Source: Chrysomallon squamiferum
Lineage: Eukaryota > Mollusca > Gastropoda > Neomphalida > Peltospiridae
Assembly: GCA_012295275.1 (NCBI GenBank)
Contig: CM022679.1
Span: forward strand, 12,584,415 to 12,648,414
Direction: 5' to 3'
DNA length: 64,000 nucleotides
Each line of letters starts with the position of its first letter. Positions within the stretch are counted from its first letter, which is position 1. Below the pieces are notes generated by a model. It had not been told where the DNA came from. It saw only the letters and a list, made by a program, of their open reading frames with translations, and did not search any database. Of this stretch, positions 62,340 to 64,000 are shown in pieces. The position numbers and the translations under genes are program-made.

Positions 62340-63009
62340 ATGCCAGGATGTTTTACCACGCGACTGGATTTCATGGTCGGTTTTGCCATAGGATTCGGTT
62401 TGGCTGGACTTCTTGCTTTTATCAACAGCGTCAGTCAGACTAGACACACCCCATACAGCTCGCTGTTAATTCGTCACACATACAACAGCGAGCTTGGTCA
62501 CAGACATCTGCACTTCAGCGACAAAGAAGATCGCGCAAATTTCCACGCAGTTCAGGGTCAAGATCAGACCGTTGAAGCTCAGAATGTTGACTTCGACAGG
62601 GATTCACATTTTCATCACGGTACGTCAATATATTTGACGTTTTTTTGTTTTTTTTTGGATGCTGATGTTCTTCTTAAGCACGACAATCCACCCAAATATG
62701 TTAAAAAGATTATTTCACCTTCCATCCAAATATCAGAGGCCATAAAAGAGCTTTTGTGTTTTTGACAAAATGCATATTTAAAGGCTCCCATGACACTCCC
62801 GATATATGTGGATCCTACTTCAGTATATTCCTATTTACGAAGCTATTCCCTGGTTTATCCTTTTTGATAATTAAAAATTTTAATAATAATATTAATATTA
62901 GCACTATATAGGGTTTGTTTTGTCTTACATAGGATTTTGCTGAACCATTCCAATACGGAACTCGTAGGATTGCCTGGATAAATACGATTATTTATAAAGA
63001 CTACGAGAT

Positions 63010-63044
<35 letters not shown>

Positions 63045-63269
63045 TAGATGACGACACTCTTGCGAGAAATCTGGAGAAAAAGGTTAGGGTGCTGTGCTGG
63101 ATCATGACGTCACCAGAGAATCTGAATAAACGCGCGGTACACGTGCGCAACACGTGGGGCAAGCGGTGCAATAAATTACTGTTTTTCAGCTCAGAAAGCA
63201 ATTCTACGTTTCCCACCATTGGACTGAATGTTACAGAAGGTCGCAACCACCTTACTGCTAAGACGATTG
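62340..63269 (+). CDS. Core 1 beta-1,3-galactosyltransferase-like (GT31), 5' part
   Basis: Tandem paralogue of the gene at 56,654, cut by the right edge of the window. Exon 1 is 62,340-62,619 (93 codons plus one base), starting at the first ATG after a ttcttcttcag acceptor. Exon 2 is 63,048-63,269, exactly the same length (222) and phase as its counterpart. A signal anchor VGFAIGFGLAGLLAFI follows residue 10. Exon 2 holds VRVLCWIMTSP, HVRNTWGKRCNKLLFFSS and TIGLNVTEGR and ends at a proper GTAAGA donor. The stem region encoded by exon 1 is longer and unlike the first gene's. The exon with the DxD site is not in the window. A start further upstream at ~62,172 would add a hydrophobic low-complexity stretch from intron-like sequence and was rejected. 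Confidence 0.88.
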
Positions 63270-64000
63270 GTAAGAAATTTGAACGTTTATTACCGTTTAT
63301 ATCAAGTATGTTACGATCGCTCACATGTTTGAGTGCTTAACAGTTTGTATGTATGTATTTTCCTATATCTGTGCTCGTTTAGGCGTGCTGGACAGTTTGT
63401 GTATATGCATTTGCCTATGTCTGTGCTCGATTATAATGTGCTGAACAGTATGTGTGTATGTACTTGCCTATGTCTATGTTTGGTGCATGTAAGTGTGTCT
63501 ACATACACGTATATGTATTGTGTTTGTATGATTTTTGCTAATTATTACATTAACAAATTTTTTAAATTATTTATTTGGTTATCTATCTATCTATCCATCT
63601 ATCTATATGTCTGTCTGTCTGCCTGTCTGTCTGCCTGCCTGTCTGTCTGTCTATCTATCTCTCTATCTATCTACATATCTATCTATTTATTTCCCGTCAT
63701 AATCACCATCATCATCATCATTATAATCTTTTTCATCATTACGTTTATCTATTTGCTATTTCTTAGAATGAACAACTAGAATTTAAAGAAAATAAAAACA
63801 GAAAACATTTTTATTAAATGTTTGTAACTAACCAGTCGATTATTTTTCAAATTTACATTCACTGAAAGTATCATTTAAAAAAAATTGTTTGTCTGTTTTC
63901 AGAATAAAAACAATGGTCAGCTAATATTTTGCCTTATGTCTTAATGTCGCCGTCCATTTTTATCTTCTATATCATGTAACAATTATTGATGTCTAATTTG
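63270..64000. other. Intron 2 of the second C1GALT1-like gene
   Basis: Contains a degenerate ~60-bp repeat with tatgtgctgaacagt (63,330-63,490) and TCTA/TCTG tetranucleotides (63,577-63,690). No exon 3 seen before the edge. Confidence 0.6.

Overview
The window looks like a piece of an invertebrate animal nuclear genome, most likely a lophotrochozoan and perhaps a mollusc. It is AT-rich and has spliced genes with GT-AG introns, gene-poor intergenic stretches full of ATT, ATTT, GA and GT microsatellites, and tandem families of glycan-modifying enzymes. The species is an inference; nothing here fixes it.

Layout. (1) 0.85-16.4 kb is a large, uneven tandem segmental duplication. Each half carries a minus-strand three-exon gene for a WSCD-type Golgi sulfotransferase. 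The left copy is broken by a 1-base and a 13-base deletion; the right copy is intact. Between them lies an ~0.8 kb unit repeated five times in the left half and present once in the right half. (2) 18.3-23.6 kb is NDUFB10 (complex I subunit PDSW) on the minus strand in four exons. Its first intron holds a foldback element with a fossil protein fragment. (3) 24.5-36.1 kb is RPL3 (ribosomal protein uL3) on the plus strand in eight exons, head-to-head with NDUFB10. Its 8.2 kb second intron holds two decayed, divergent copies of one transposon-like element in antisense and a mariner-type MITE. Two other introns hold a pair of C/D-box snoRNAs that look like SNORD83. (4) 36.1-47.7 kb is mostly repeats, including a recent ~335-bp tandem duplication. 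(5) 47.8-49.3 kb is an intact 500-residue ankyrin-repeat protein in a single coding exon. (6) 49.3-56.6 kb is intergenic with one promoter-like island. (7) 56.65-58.94 kb is a complete C1GALT1-like core-1 galactosyltransferase gene in four exons, and 62.34 kb to the right edge is the start of a tandem paralogue.

How the genes relate. RPL3 and NDUFB10 are housekeeping genes sharing a short divergent intergenic region. The WSCD-type sulfotransferases and C1GALT-type enzymes both act on glycans in the secretory pathway and both are tandemly duplicated, but they sit 40 kb apart and no functional link is shown. Gene models were assembled by hand from reading-frame phase and splice signals; no database search was possible.
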